A stretch of DNA of 64,000 nucleotides from Bradysia coprophila (taxonomy: Eukaryota > Arthropoda > Insecta > Diptera > Sciaridae), in the NCBI RefSeq assembly GCF_014529535.1, contig NW_023503375.1:4585620-4649619 (forward strand), in the 5' to 3' direction. The stretch's first letter is position 1. The number at the start of each line of letters is the position of its first letter. This document shows positions 23,611-34,613 of this stretch, piece by piece. Below the pieces are notes generated by a model. The model was not told the origin of the DNA and did no database searches. It worked only from the letters and a program-made list of their open reading frames with translations. A program made the translations under genes and the position numbers.

Positions 23611-26228
23611 ACTAACTGAGATCGTAATGTTAGTAAACGAGTTCAAATCCTAATCGAAACCGGATTTTTTAGCATAATTAGCATAACTTAGCATCGCATA
23701 TCCTTAAGAAAAGCAAAATTTTGTCATAACATGTCTAACCTGTGTTTCAATAGTCTCACTTACAGATGGCTAAAATTTACAAATATCAGTCATAAGCTCT
23801 AGATACTACAACAACGAACGTACGATAATAGTACATTACGTATCTACGGGAAAATGTGTTTATCTTCGATGGACGTTGTGTCCCGAGCTGAAGACGAGTG
23901 CGTACACCAATTTTCCAATGAACATAAACTGCCAGTTATGGCCAAATGTCATCGCGGAGGACATAACGATTTGAAAAACGGATTCAAAAGCATACATTTT
24001 CATATTATACTTCAACATGAATAATAATGAATGTGTTCAAGATAGCGAAATGATGTTTCGAAACTAAAGCTCAAACGTAATAGATTTTTGTAAAGTTCTA
24101 TTGAGCGATTTTTTTGAAAGTGGACCAGGCTCCGTTGGAGCTATATTGGCGACACTTTGGTTACTTGCCCAGATAGCCCTTGGCCCCAATAGTTTAAAAC
24201 CGCAGTCGTTTAATTTTAATATTCTTTTATTGGCTGAGGAACTTCCACCAAAAGTCGAAAATTGGTGTTTTTTGTAAGAGATTCACTGCCGCTACAGGCT
24301 ATGGACATACATGTGTGGGGGTTCATTGGATAGGTATTGTCCAGGAGATACGGGGCAAGCACAGATATCTTCCATATCCTGGTACCATTGTTCGAAAATA
24401 ACAAAAATAATGTTTCAGTCAAAGGCCGGTAATTTTGATGGGATTCAAAAGGTGATGTATCGTACCTTAAATTTTGTCAACTGACTTCACTGCTGTGACA
24501 TTTCACGTTAAAATAGAGCGCGAAGAATGCAGTACTGAAAAAAATGTGGCGCCTCCACAGGTCAACCGAGGGTTCCTATTAATCGACCGATTTTGAAGAA
24601 TCGGCCATTTCTGGTGTGTACATTTATTGATGAAATTGAGTTGAAATGTCTGATTAAGAAAAAGTCAGCCAAAGAAAATCTGACAGAATGCAACGTATTA
24701 GTTACCTCTCTGGAGGCCAGACTGGACGCACACTTCGTTGATTAATTTTGATCATTTTAACCCAACTCCCAATCTTCATGGCTGCTTGGTATTAACTTTC
24801 ATCAGTTAACGACAACGGCAAATAATGTAACTCATGGGCTCGGCAAATGTGGTTCAAAATATAGCAAAATTTTTGTCAAAACAAATGAAGTAAAAGATTT
24901 TGTAATTATATTAGCGTCCAATTCGATAATAAATACCATCGTCTATTACGAACATCAAACGGTATTCATTATTAGACCTTACGACCTCTTCGGAATCGAT
25001 ATCGGCATGACCTTACATTTACTTACAAAGGCAGTATGGGGCATATCTGCTCCAGAACAGTACGTACATACTTCCACGGCTCGTCATTTGTATGATGGAC
25101 ACCATTATAAATGTACAAGAACCCGGCAGCATTTCGGTGCGTCAGATTAAATGCAGATTAAATTGGGGGTATTATGTTCAGTCAGAGATAAAGTGTGATA
25201 AGCTGATATTAAGCTGTGTTTAATGAATATTTTCGAACAATGTCTAATTCCATCAACGCATTATATATCCTCACATCTCGTTTTCATTTCCTCCCATCAA
25301 TTTGCACAGAAAATTTGAAATTTCCATTAGTTACCGCAAATAGGTCTGACGCCAAGAACTTATCTGTATAATTAATGATTTCAAAGATGGATAGTTTGGC
25401 AGGAGTGCTATTAAAGCAGCCTTCAACATATGATGAATCTATTATTGTTGTATAATATACGTTGAAACAGGCATCGTACACCGTACAATAATGTAAGATA
25501 GAGAACGTTTCGGGACACAAGGGAATAAATGAACGGTAAACAATTGCTCTCGAAATGTGTTATATTTACCATAAAGACTAAATTTGTGTTTCGTATAATA
25601 TTCGTTCATGAGATTATACAAACTACCTTTCATCCTGCGTTTGTGTGCGCTAGGCATTTCTTTTTATTAAATTACTAATTATCTTCCGAAAATGTGATTA
25701 TAATGTAAATTAATGAATGAGTGAGCGAGCACATTTAATTTAATCTAATTCCTGGTATACCATTACGTATACGTATGTACCAAATATATATAATTTTCTG
25801 ACTTTTCCGCATAAAATAAAACCCATATCATGGACGGGGTTTTTTGTTTTATAGAAATCCTCTCTCTATTTCATAATATATCCCTGCTCGGGGAACTGCG
25901 GGAATGGACCAAATAACTACATGTTAGACCACTATTTCAAGATTTTTGTGATATTATTATAAATCCTCCGCCTCCCAGTCACATCATATGAAGTTGAGGT
26001 TTACTGGAGATGAACGTGTCTGTAGTGCTCCTTTTCACATTGCACTGTCGCATCGGTCCTTGAGATTCCTATGACTAAATACATCTCGCTAAATCCAATT
26101 TTCAGATATTTTTGTAACACTTAACTTAACGCTGAAACTTTTTGAAATAATTAAAATTTCTTCTTATTTTTGATTCAGCTTCGTTTCAAGATCTATCCAT
26201 TTCATTCCACATTTCTTGACGAGGCTTT
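23611..26228. other. long intergenic stretch
   Basis: No recognisable gene. A 56-codon plus-strand frame at 23,854-24,024 (starting MCLSSMDVVSRAEDECVHQF) and a 68-codon minus frame at 24,216-24,422 have no family match that I can name. A family A remnant ('ATATAGCAAAATTTTTGTC', 'AAATGAAGTAAAAGATTTTG') lies at about 24,796-24,907. A tip-like motif 'GAACTGCGGGAATGGACC' lies at about 25,890. Confidence 0.45.
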
Positions 26229-26433
26229 TTAACCTGTCACAGACGACAATCATATTAACAGTTTTACTATCTGGTCTATTACTTCATTTGATCGAAGATT
26301 TTCAGAGATTGATTTCAGAAATCTTTTACTTGATTTGTTTCAAACGTGATATTCGCTATATAAGACCTCTTTAGTCAGAGCTTTGTCGTTTATTATCACT
26401 GTCGTTGTCGATAACAGATGACAACCTTGTTAA
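26229..26433. mobile_element. MITE family A copy, opposite orientation
   Basis: TTAACCTGTCACAGACGACA at the left, with 'ACTTCATTTGATCGAAGATT' and 'ATCTTTTACTTGATTTGTTT' inside and 'GTCGTTGTCGATAACAGATG' near the right TTAA. This is the reverse complement of the 12.05-kb copy. Flanking TTAA is present on both sides. Confidence 0.82.
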
Positions 26434-26721
26434 ACTAAACTCAAATTTCTTCAAAATTTATTCTATTTCTTAGGGCTCGTCGAGATCTTTCCAAAGAACC
26501 TTCATTTGTTGAAATTGGACTACTTTTAATTGAAAATTGAAGAAATTTATCTTTTTTTATACGGCTTCATGCAAAGCTGCAACTCAAGTAAAATGTTCAA
26601 ATTTCATCCTATTTCCCAGAACTCATCGAAACCATTTTAACGAGTTACCACACGTCCTAAGCGATGAAAATTTAAATACTTTTTGAAAGAGATAAAAATT
26701 CTCGATTTTAGAAAATTATCA

Positions 26722-26985
26722 TAGGAAAGCCTCGTCAAGAAATGTGGAAACCATTGGAGTGAATGAAGGAAAATATGAGCGAATGAACGGATAACATGAG
26801 CCAATGAGTGAAGCAAATGATTCGAAATACGAGCGAATGGACACAGAGAATACAAACGAGTGACATGCGAATACAAATGGTGGGACACGATATTCAATTG
26901 TTGTTTCCCCTTCGGCTAGTGCACTAAATGGACTAAATGCAACAGGGATGTTCTTTGCTTGTTATAATTAAGTCAGTGACAGTCT
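26722..26985. repeat. GCGAATG-rich dispersed repeat, copy 1
   Basis: It starts 'CATAGGAAAGCCTCGTCAAG' and contains iterated (A)GCGAATG-like words and 'GGTGGGACACGATATTCAAT', ending near 'CTTGTTATAATTAAGTCAGT'. A second copy lies at 27,510-27,805. Confidence 0.65.
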
Positions 26986-26991
26986 ACGCGT

Positions 26992-27508
26992 AAATGCAGT
27001 TAATTATGACTTGTACAAACGAAGAAGTTATGGACGAATTTTATGGGGAAAGTAGTGCAAAGCTTGTTGAAATTAGTTAATTTAGTACATTTAATCCGAT
27101 ATAATCTAAAGAAGTGGAGCTTCCCTCAGCAGTACATCCTAAATTTAATGGAGATTTCTAGAATCACTCTCATATTTTTCTATATTTCCCGCCATTTTTA
27201 AAATAAAATTTAATTTTAAACAATGACCAAGTGGGTATGACTAACAACATTTCAGAAAATATTAAAGTGGCAATGGGTGGTTATCACAAATTAAAGTTGT
27301 TAAAAAATTTGATTTATGTAATCAATGCCATTGGTAAATTCCAGCGATGTGTACGCAGTATGACGAAATACACGACCGTGTGGCCTAATGGATAAGGCGT
27401 CGGACTTCGAATCCGAAGATTGCAGGTTCGAGTCCTGTCTCGGTCGAATATTTTTTTTTTATTTTACGTAAAATGCCATGAATGACGCAGAATTCTTTCA
27501 TTTACTTT
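26992..27508. repeat. 0.5-kb tRNA-Arg block, duplicated at 31,285-31,805
   Basis: From 'CGTAAATGCAGTTAATTATG' to 'CGCAGAATTCTTTCATTTAC' the sequence is repeated about 4.3 kb downstream, with only a handful of substitutions and small indels. The block includes a tRNA-Arg gene and about 380 bp upstream of it. Here it lies between the two copies of the GCGAATG-rich repeat. Confidence 0.9.
27374..27446 (+). tRNA. tRNA-Arg (anticodon TCG), copy 1
   Basis: A 73-nt cloverleaf: acceptor GACCGTG with CTCGGTC, D-arm with the A-box GTGGCCTAATGGATAAG, anticodon loop CTTCGAA on a TCGGA/TCCGA stem, and T-arm with the B-box GGTTCGAGTCC. A T-run terminator follows at once. The acceptor stem has one T-T mismatch at pair 6-67, absent from the copy at 31,075. 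It is shared with the 31,678 copy, so it predates the block duplication. The gene may still be functional. Confidence 0.93.
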
Positions 27509-27509
27509 T

Positions 27510-27805
27510 TCATAGGAAAGTCTCGTCAAGAAATGTGGAAATGTATAAAGTTTAAAGCAAAGTTACAGCGCTAAGTGAAAGCTAATGCCGAGGGGAAACA
27601 ACAAGAGCGAATAGTGGGACAGGCTACATTCGTCATTAAAGCGAATGAAGGAAAATATGAGCGAATGGACAGAGAATACAAACGAATGACGAATGACATG
27701 CGAATGCAAATGGTGGGACACGACATTCAATTGTTGTTTCCCCTTCGGCCAATGTACTAAATGCAACAGGGACGTTCTTCGCTTGTTACAATTAAGTCAG
27801 TCACT
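27510..27805. repeat. GCGAATG-rich dispersed repeat, copy 2
   Basis: It starts 'CATAGGAAAGTCTCGTCAAG' and ends 'CGCTTGTTACAATTAAGTCA', parallel to copy 1 at 26,722. 'GAAGGAAAATATGAGCGAAT' and 'CAATTGTTGTTTCCCCTTCG' occur in both. The complementary ORFs on both strands are incidental. Confidence 0.65.
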
Positions 27806-27807
27806 GA

Positions 27808-27982
27808 CTGTCACTGACTGAGGGCCTATTTTCGATAATTTAAATTATCGAAATTATCGAAAAATTCTCTAAATTCTCCAAAAATTATCGAAATTCTTAA
27901 ATTTACTTTTGGAGAATTTTGATAATTTTTCGATTATTTCGATAATTTAAATTATCGAAAATAGGCCCTCAGTCAGTGACAG
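27808..27982. mobile_element. AT-rich palindromic MITE
   Basis: The arms CTGTCACTGACTGAGGGCCT and AGGCCCTCAGTCAGTGACAG enclose mirrored 'TTCGATAATTTAAATTATCG' stretches. The terminal GTCACTGAC/GTCAGTGAC may be part of the arm or flank. No coding capacity. Confidence 0.8.
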
Positions 27983-28000
27983 TCTAAATAATAGTAGATT

Positions 28001-28109
28001 ATTCACCTCTGCCCACATGTTTGTTTAGACACTTGGGGAGTTGTTGCATGAGCCGAAGGCGAATGTTATAACCCCAAGTGTCTAAATAAACATTTGGACA
28101 GAGGTGAAT
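28001..28109. repeat. 109-bp inverted-repeat hairpin
   Basis: ATTCACCTCTGCCCACATGT mirrors ACATTTGGACAGAGGTGAAT, with 'TAGACACTTGGGG' facing 'CCCCAAGTGTCTA'. The loop carries 'GAGCCGAAGGCGA', a motif also seen in hairpins at about 43,420 and 59,630. Confidence 0.7.
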
Positions 28110-28115
28110 AGGCTA

Positions 28116-28181
28116 TTTTATCTACCGATGGCGAAATAATAGCACTTTTTCACTGCTATTATTTCACCTAGGTAGATAAAA
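28116..28181. repeat. 66-bp inverted-repeat hairpin
   Basis: TTTTATCTACC and GGTAGATAAAA bound mirrored 'GCGAAATAATAGCA' and 'TGCTATTATTTCACC'. It lies directly after the preceding hairpin. Confidence 0.6.
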
Positions 28182-29062
28182 ATTAAAATCTGGCTCCGGT
28201 ATAAGACTAGTCTTTGATTACTACACATTCTTCCTGATGAAAGAGGAGCTGGATCACCACATACAAATAAAATACCTTTCACATTCAGCTTCACTGGAGA
28301 TTCTCCAGCGCACTTCAAGATGAAATTATAATAAATTACGAAAATATGGTCTTAAATGTGATTTTCTTGTCCCATTCCCGCAGCTGTATTATATACATTC
28401 GGTTGAATAACAAAAATTTGCCAGAAATGGACTGCTAAAATCTACTTAATGAGAATCGCCCCGAATTAATTGAAAAACTTTTCCACTTTTCAGTACTTAC
28501 TTTTATAAATTTTGCTTGAAAATTTATGAGCCATACACACACCGATTATACATCATCCCAGCCAATATGTATATACACATAAAATACACATCCAAACATA
28601 AAACCAGCCGGTTAAAAAGGTAAAAAGGAAAGATGAACGGATGTGATTGCGGTTACTTGAATTCAATGTTTCACGTTCGAATGAACAATGCATTTGGTGG
28701 CCCATTCAAGTGTAGTCGCGAAAGATAAAGCGAGAAAATGTTGCTTACATAGCATTATAAACTACACACGATGAAGCTGTGTCTATATATGGATGATTGC
28801 GAGTATCGCAAATAGAGTGAAAATGTCGGGGTAACGTTTACATACGAAATTTATTGGAAAAATGGAGCTTGTTCAATTTGTTTAGGGGATGCATTATTTC
28901 GGAAGAGATTATTTCTCAAAATAATTTCGGTTTCATGTTCAGCTGCACAGAGAATAGGAATGAAAACAAGATTCCATAATACTCGAACGGTGTGATTGGT
29001 CTATCTATCTAATAATTAGCTGTATTTTCTAGAGAAACGCTATATTCCGCGACGAATTCTTT
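28182..29062. other. intergenic
   Basis: No gene recognised. The segment at about 28,215-28,395 ('AATAAAATACCTTTCACATT', 'AAATTACGAAAA', 'CCCATTCCCGCAGCTGTATT') parallels 54,950-55,075 and ends in the tip motif shared with the 17.6-kb palindrome, so it is probably a related element remnant. Confidence 0.45.
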
Positions 29063-29264
29063 TAATTTTCAGCTTAGAAATACTAGAATCGAATTGGATT
29101 TGAAATAAAAATTTTTGATGTGCACGGGTGAGACACGAACTCACAACCTTCAACTTGCCGGGCTGATGCTCTAACCAAGGTTGTGCGTTCGTGTCTCACC
29201 CGTGCACATCAAAAATTTTCATTTCAAATCCAATTCGATTCTAGTATTTCTAAGCTGAAAATTA
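29063..29264. repeat. tRNA-derived inverted repeat
   Basis: Two arms of 88 bp (29,063-29,150 and 29,177-29,264) are near-perfect reverse complements around a 26-bp spacer. On the minus strand the left arm and spacer read as the 3' half of a tRNA: D-arm-like GGTTAGAGCATC, an anticodon-arm remnant, T-arm GTGAGTTCGTGTCTCAC and acceptor-like CCGTGCA. The right arm replaces the 5' acceptor half by a second, inverted T-arm, so no cloverleaf forms. It is either a tRNA pseudogene rearranged into a hairpin or a tRNA-derived SINE dimer. Confidence 0.65.
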
Positions 29265-30133
29265 GTTGTATTGCTTGTGAAAGTGTTGGACCTTGCGGTG
29301 CGGTCAAACATTCTAGCTTTGTCTATTCAATTCCCCTCGTGTTTATAAAAACAAGAGGAGAGGTAGCAGACGCTGCGACTTTAGCCTCGTACGACCCGTA
29401 TATTTATTACGTAGGTGACTTTAGTGCATCTACCCTACTGAGTCCGTAATCTTACTGTGTCCGTAATCCTACTGTGTACGTAACTGTAGTGCCGTTCTCG
29501 ACCCTCTAAACATGAAATTTTTATGAAATTTACGAAGTTCCCTTATCTGCAAAAAACGCTTGGTGCCCTGGAGTAACGGTTTCAGTCCAACAACGTGGAT
29601 TTAAAATTTCCCACCAAAACACCTATCTTTCAAATAAAACGAAAATTAGAAAAATCGAACGCAATCTACTCGATTTATATACAAATAGCACTTAGGGCCT
29701 AGCAGCCGTTCACTCCAAAGCACAAGCAAAAGCTCGCGATCGACTCACCCTATTTTAATGATTTTTGTCCTATATTGGTTCCAACAACTCCTGACGTCTG
29801 CGGTTTCATTTACATTTATAGCGTTTATTTTGCCACATATACTCAAAGGACCTTTGAACACTTAGCCAAGCTCAAGAAGGACTAACCCATATATGTCCAT
29901 CTTTGAAATTAAACCCACAATTGTGATAACCTTTCAGGGGAAAAAAAATTTCAAAGTCGGTTGAGATTCACGGGCAGACGGACGATTCTTTTTTTTTGTC
30001 ATCTATGACCATTGGCAAATGATTCGCCTTTACAGTCTGCTTCGAGTACTTCGTACGGGGCTAAAAACAGTTTAATACTCCAAATCACGAAGTTTTCAAA
30101 AATTGAAATGGAAAATGAAATTTAAAAAAATGT
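29265..30133. other. intergenic
   Basis: No gene recognised. The 88-codon ORF at 29,183-29,449 begins inside the tRNA-derived hairpin and has no family match. 'TGAGATTCACGGGCAGACGG' near 29,962 looks like the end of an unknown interspersed repeat. Confidence 0.35.
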
Positions 30134-30204
30134 GCGTCAACCGAGAATCGAACTCGGATCAACTGCTTGGAAGGCAACTATGCTGACCATTACACCATTG
30201 ACGC
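30134..30204 (-). tRNA. tRNA-Gly (anticodon TCC), copy 1
   Basis: 71 nt on the minus strand: acceptor GCGTCAA with TTGACGC, A-box-like TGGTGTAATGGTCAGC, anticodon loop CTTCCAA (TCC) and T-arm GAGTTCGATTCTC. An A-run on the plus strand just below it gives the T terminator. Confidence 0.93.
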
Positions 30205-30268
30205 TGTGAACGACGCCGCGACCATTATTTAAAAATTCCATTCATAGAAATGAAGAAAGTAGAAATGT

Positions 30269-30325
30269 GCGTCATGAATCAACTGTTTAAAAGCACATCT
30301 ATACCTACCATTACATCATTAAATA
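30269..30325 (-). pseudogene. decayed tRNA-Gly pseudogene
   Basis: The plus-strand sequence 'GTGCGTCATGAATCAACTGT' through 'ACCATTACATCATTAA' matches the neighbouring tRNA-Gly genes in order, but the T-arm is deleted and the anticodon changed. It is not functional. Confidence 0.7.
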
Positions 30326-30437
30326 ATATAGTCACACACAAGGTACCTTCGTGTACCACACACATTCACATTAATTTTTCGTTGTGGTAAAAACCCAATC
30401 AAAGAAATAAAAAAATAAAAAAAATTACAAAAAATGT

Positions 30438-30508
30438 GCGTCAACCGAGAATCGAACTCGGATCAACTGCTTGGAAGGCAACTATGCTAACCATTACACC
30501 ATTGACGC
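30438..30508 (-). tRNA. tRNA-Gly (anticodon TCC), copy 2
   Basis: It matches the first copy except for one D-arm base (GGTTAGC for GGTCAGC on the minus strand), with the same acceptor, anticodon loop CTTCCAA and T-arm. A T-run terminator lies just beyond the 3' end on the minus strand. Confidence 0.94.
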
Positions 30509-31074
30509 ATATACTACACAATGAATTGTTTACGAAATTGAAGACCTTGACGCTCTGAATACTTACAATAAAAACGGAACAAGAGTGAAATAAGCAGATG
30601 TACAATGCAATGCATACAACAAATAACGCCGGCGTTTTGAAAACATTCTGTAAGTTTCACCCCAATAACTGTTTACAATTTGTAATCGAATGAAATGAGT
30701 CGTTTAGGTGCAGGTAAATTAATGCAAACACGTCGATTTAGAAAGTAATTATCATTTCATTACGTAGGTCATAACAATCTAGTAAATCCAAGCAATGTTT
30801 TAATAAATATACGAAAACTCTCGTGTCTCATCAATCCGAATAGTACTCAACAAACTCAACAATCATTCCATCTAACAATATTCTATACACACTATACTAT
30901 ACACACTGTTATATGGATGTTCTGTAGGTGTGAATACACCACACACCACTCGTACATTGATTGTAAAATTCGGTTGCACTCACACAACCGAGCACCTATA
31001 CAAACGTTTCGTTTTATCGATTTTTCTCTTGTGCGTTTGGTTTCACATAGCGATTATGTGAAATGGCATAACAT
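30509..31074. other. intergenic between tRNA genes
   Basis: AT-rich, nothing recognised. Confidence 0.4.
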
Positions 31075-31147
31075 GACCGTGTGGCCTAATGGATAAGGCG
31101 TCGGACTTCGAATCCGAAGATTGCAGGTTCGAGTCCTGTCACGGTCG
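31075..31147 (+). tRNA. tRNA-Arg (anticodon TCG), copy 2
   Basis: A fully paired cloverleaf: acceptor GACCGTG/CACGGTC, anticodon loop CTTCGAA, T-arm GCAGGTTCGAGTCCTGT, then a TTTTTTT terminator. It is identical to the other two Arg copies except at the acceptor base that restores pairing. Its flanks are not part of the duplicated 0.5-kb block. Confidence 0.95.
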
Positions 31148-31284
31148 ATTATCTTTTTTTATTTTTTTCATTTTTTTATTTGTAGAAAAAAGTGCTAGAA
31201 CAACAAAAAATTTCATACCAAGTTTCGAATCTTGATTGAATTTGCAATCATTAACGGTTTATCAGCCCCATGGAATTTGTTATT

Positions 31285-31805
31285 GTTTGGCGTAAATGCA
31301 GTTAATTATGACTTGTACAAACGAAGAAGTTATGGACGAATTTTATGGGGAAAGTAGTGCAAAGCTTGTTGAAATTAGTTAATTTAGTACATTTAATCCG
31401 ATATAATCTAAAGAAGTGGAGCTTCCCTCAGCAGTACATCCTAAATTTAATGGAGATTTCTAGAATCACTCTCATATTTTTCTATATTTCCCGCCATTTT
31501 TAAAATAAAATTTAATTTGACAATGACCAAGTGGGTATGACTAACAACATTTCAGAAAATATTAAAGTGGCGATGACGGTGGTTATCACAAATTAAAGTT
31601 GTTAAAAAGAATTTGATTTATGTAATCAATGCCATTGGTAAATTCCAGCGATGTGTACGCAGTATGACGAAATACACGACCGTGTGGCCTAATGGATAAG
31701 GCGTCGGACTTCGAATCCGAAGATTGCAGGTTCGAGTCCTGTCTCGGTCGAATATTTTTTTTTATTTTACGTAAAATGCCATGAATGACGCAGAATTATT
31801 TCATT
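31285..31805. repeat. second copy of the 0.5-kb tRNA-Arg block
   Basis: Nearly identical to 26,992-27,508, beginning 'CGTAAATGCAGTTAATTATG'. Differences include 'CAATGGGTGG' against 'CGATGACGGTGG' and a 4-bp indel near 31,517. Confidence 0.9.
31678..31750 (+). tRNA. tRNA-Arg (anticodon TCG), copy 3
   Basis: Identical to the copy at 27,374, including the T-T mismatch at acceptor pair 6-67. It lies in the duplicated block and is followed by a T-run. Confidence 0.93.
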
Positions 31806-32475
31806 TACTTTCAAACAAAATTATTGCATTAGGAAACACGAAAACCATATTTTGTTTCCTATTCTTTCTCAACTTTCTTATACAGAACACAGACCCGATG
31901 TGATCCCAAATATTTCACCTGGAATCCTCTTTTTTTAAACATTGAATTAATCAAACCCAAACGAGGAATATCCCGTGAGAAAATAGTCGGTCGAATGTGG
32001 TCTAAGCCACATTATGTTTGATTTCTCATTTTTCATGTTTGTTCATACATGGAGTACAGTCCTTGACGAAACTTTGATCATATAGCGGACTTCTCTATAA
32101 TTTCCTAGACAATCGCACAGCTCAAAAGTGAGAATCACTAAAAGGCAACACGTCCCACACAAACAATGGAACAATTTCCTCAATAGACTTCGGTGCGATA
32201 GTTGACTATTCAATGAAATAGTTGTTGTTATTCAAAAGTAACGTTCCTTTTGCATCCTCTGAAAACATATCTTTCTACACAGAGGTACAACTACATACGT
32301 AAAATTTGCACAGTTCGCATTTTAGTTATTTCAAACACAACACACGCATGCGTTATTCTGCATAAATCACATAGGTTAAAAGAAATGAACAAAAACAAAC
32401 GAAGAAAACACACTATAAACGACTCGTAATTGATGCCGGCTGTTTTTAACTCTCTTTAATTCACCAACTTACAAG
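31806..32475. other. intergenic between tRNA genes
   Basis: No gene recognised. The 50 bp before the next tRNA ('GATGCCGGCTGTTTTTAACT') resemble the sequence before the second tRNA-Asp, so part of the upstream region was copied with that gene. Confidence 0.4.
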
Positions 32476-32547
32476 TCCTCGGTAGTATAGTGGTAAGTAT
32501 CCCCGCCTGTCACGCGGGAGACCGGGGTTCGATTCCCCGCCGGGGAG
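32476..32547 (+). tRNA. tRNA-Asp (anticodon GTC), copy 1
   Basis: 72 nt: acceptor TCCTCGG/CCGGGGA with one T-G wobble, A-box TAGTATAGTGGTAAGTA, anticodon loop CTGTCAC, T-arm GGGGTTCGATTCCCC, then a run of nine T. Confidence 0.95.
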
Positions 32548-33071
32548 GATTTTTTTTTTATTGTTTTGGAGATTATTAAATGTAATTATTTAATTCGAGA
32601 AGCAATTTTTTCAATTATTACAAGTTCTTAAGCTTTATGCTTTTAAATGAAATACATTTTCAATATATTTCAATATATTTCAGCTATACTGTCCAAGCAA
32701 ACTCAATGAATGTTCACAAATAAATCGTTTGGTTGTATACATAACAGAAAGACCTAACTATACACTAACTATGTTGGATATTTACAGCCGTACGAAGGGG
32801 TTATTATGATTGTACGAATGTTGACAAGAACGCAGATCGAATGAAATAAAACAGATATCGAGAGAGCCCAATGAAAAATTACATTTTTTGGTATTTTATA
32901 AGTAAAAGTAATCTGCTTCAAGACATCATGACTCATGACAATTGTTTGTTTTCATTTTCTATAGAACATTTCAACACGAAAACTACATTGCATACTGTAC
33001 TGTATACGAGTCGTACAGTGTTTATTTATGGCCGGTTATTTTTAGTTCTCTTTAGTTCGCACAAACACAAG
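32548..33071. other. intergenic between tRNA genes
   Basis: AT-rich. The 71-codon ORF (32,871-33,086) runs into the tRNA and is not a gene candidate. Confidence 0.4.
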
Positions 33072-33143
33072 TCCTCGGTAGTATAGTGGTAAGTATCCCC
33101 GCCTGTCACGCGGGAGACCGGGGTTCGATTCCCCGCCGGGGAG
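33072..33143 (+). tRNA. tRNA-Asp (anticodon GTC), copy 2
   Basis: Identical to copy 1 across 72 nt and followed by a T-run. The upstream 'GGCCGGTTATTTTTAGTTCT' resembles the copy 1 flank, indicating a local tandem duplication of about 600 bp whose flanks have since diverged. Confidence 0.95.
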
Positions 33144-33306
33144 GATTTTTTTTTATTTTAGAAATAATAAATTTTTGGTTATAATTGTAATAAGCAGCAT
33201 TTTTCAGTCATTGCGACAATGTTATCTCTTATTTATGAGCTAAATTACATTTTAAATGTTCGAATAACCTAAACGAAATTCGGGACATTTTCGTTGCAAC
33301 AAGAAA

Positions 33307-33545
33307 CAGAGTGGAAAGCCGAACTATTTTTTTAAGTCGGCTAAAGCCTCGGCTTGGGGTGTAGATGACGTTGTAGAGCTTTAGTGTTTTTAGCAATCCA
33401 TTAGATATTAATTAGAGTAATCATATTTTGTCGGTTTCAGCAAACAGCTGAGTACAAAGTTAAAAGTTAATGATCGGCTGAGGCCATTTCAGGTCTACAA
33501 CGACATCTACACCCCAAGCCGAGGCTTTAGCCGCTGTCCACTCTG
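33307..33545. mobile_element. hAT-like MITE with 8-bp target-site duplication
   Basis: The inverted ends start CAGAGTGGAAAGCCG and end CCGCTGTCCACTCTG, with the long mirrored stretch 'AGCCTCGGCTTGGGGTGTAG'. It is bounded by a perfect 8-bp direct repeat, ACAAGAAA (33,299-33,306 and 33,546-33,553). CAG tips and an 8-bp duplication are the marks of hAT transposition. Confidence 0.88.
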
Positions 33546-33553
33546 ACAAGAAA

Positions 33554-34613
33554 TGCTTTACTGTTTCATAAAACCATTACTTACATAGCTTGATGAAGCA
33601 TAATCGGACTCATTTTGGAGAATGAACATACGATGTTTAGCAGTTCTTTTGTTCTGTATTGCGGCCTACCCGAACTACTCAAGTGCTTACCTTATATAAA
33701 ACGTTTCTTAACCAAATACCTAGCCTCAGTAGATAGATCGTCTTGCTATTTTTCATGCTAAACTGCAGCAGCTGCAGGACCAAAAATTAGGGAGCTTAGA
33801 GATTTTTCTGGGATTATTGTCAGCAATTTACACGAATCTGTTTGTGAACAGATGAACTCTATGAGAACGGTAGATCTTGGACACTTTCGCTTGTCACCCT
33901 CATTTCATCCGCAAAATAGCCGCAGATCTACCGTCCACATCAGGTAACGTAAATGGCTATTCTGATGTTCATCAAGTCAGGAAAAAAGGCTCTTTGCTTT
34001 CCTTTTTGACCAGCCCATAATGCAGCTAAAAATGAAAAGTCAGGTATGTCTTCCGCTCAATTATTCTTCCTAGTAAAAAGTATTCATTCGTGGAAGACAT
34101 CGGGTTCACGGTCTAATATATTTTCAATAATTTGATGTATAGAACGTGCAGTCAAATTGCTATTATAGATCTGTTCGTTATAAATCTCACTACGAGTCAT
34201 TGATTTATTCGATTCCTTGTTTCGATTGATGAGTGTTTTGCCAAAATAAAAAAAACAAACAAACCAGTCGAATACGACAAATCTATGAATAGAACGTTCT
34301 ATTATAGTCAAGTTCATGATCGAGTGTTTTCAAATTGGAATGCTTGCTGAAAGAAAGACGATGGGCATCTTAAATGCTTCATCAGAATTGTCGGCTTGTT
34401 ACTAGTCGCTAGATAATATTCTCATTATTCTCATGGAGATAAATCAACGTTTCTTTTTAGACATTTTACAGCAAGTCATCTGTATCATCCACAATAATTA
34501 ACGACGAATTCCGGTCATGGTGCTCTGATACAACAAAATGTCTTTGTTAAAAAGAACGAAGTGAAGGATTTTTCACCATTTTCTCACCTCGGCTTAAACT
34601 TCGGAAGCCTTTG
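33554..34613. other. intergenic
   Basis: No gene recognised. A family A remnant with 'CATCTGTATCATCCACAATA' and 'AACGAAGTGAAGGATTTTT' lies at about 34,480-34,575. Confidence 0.4.
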
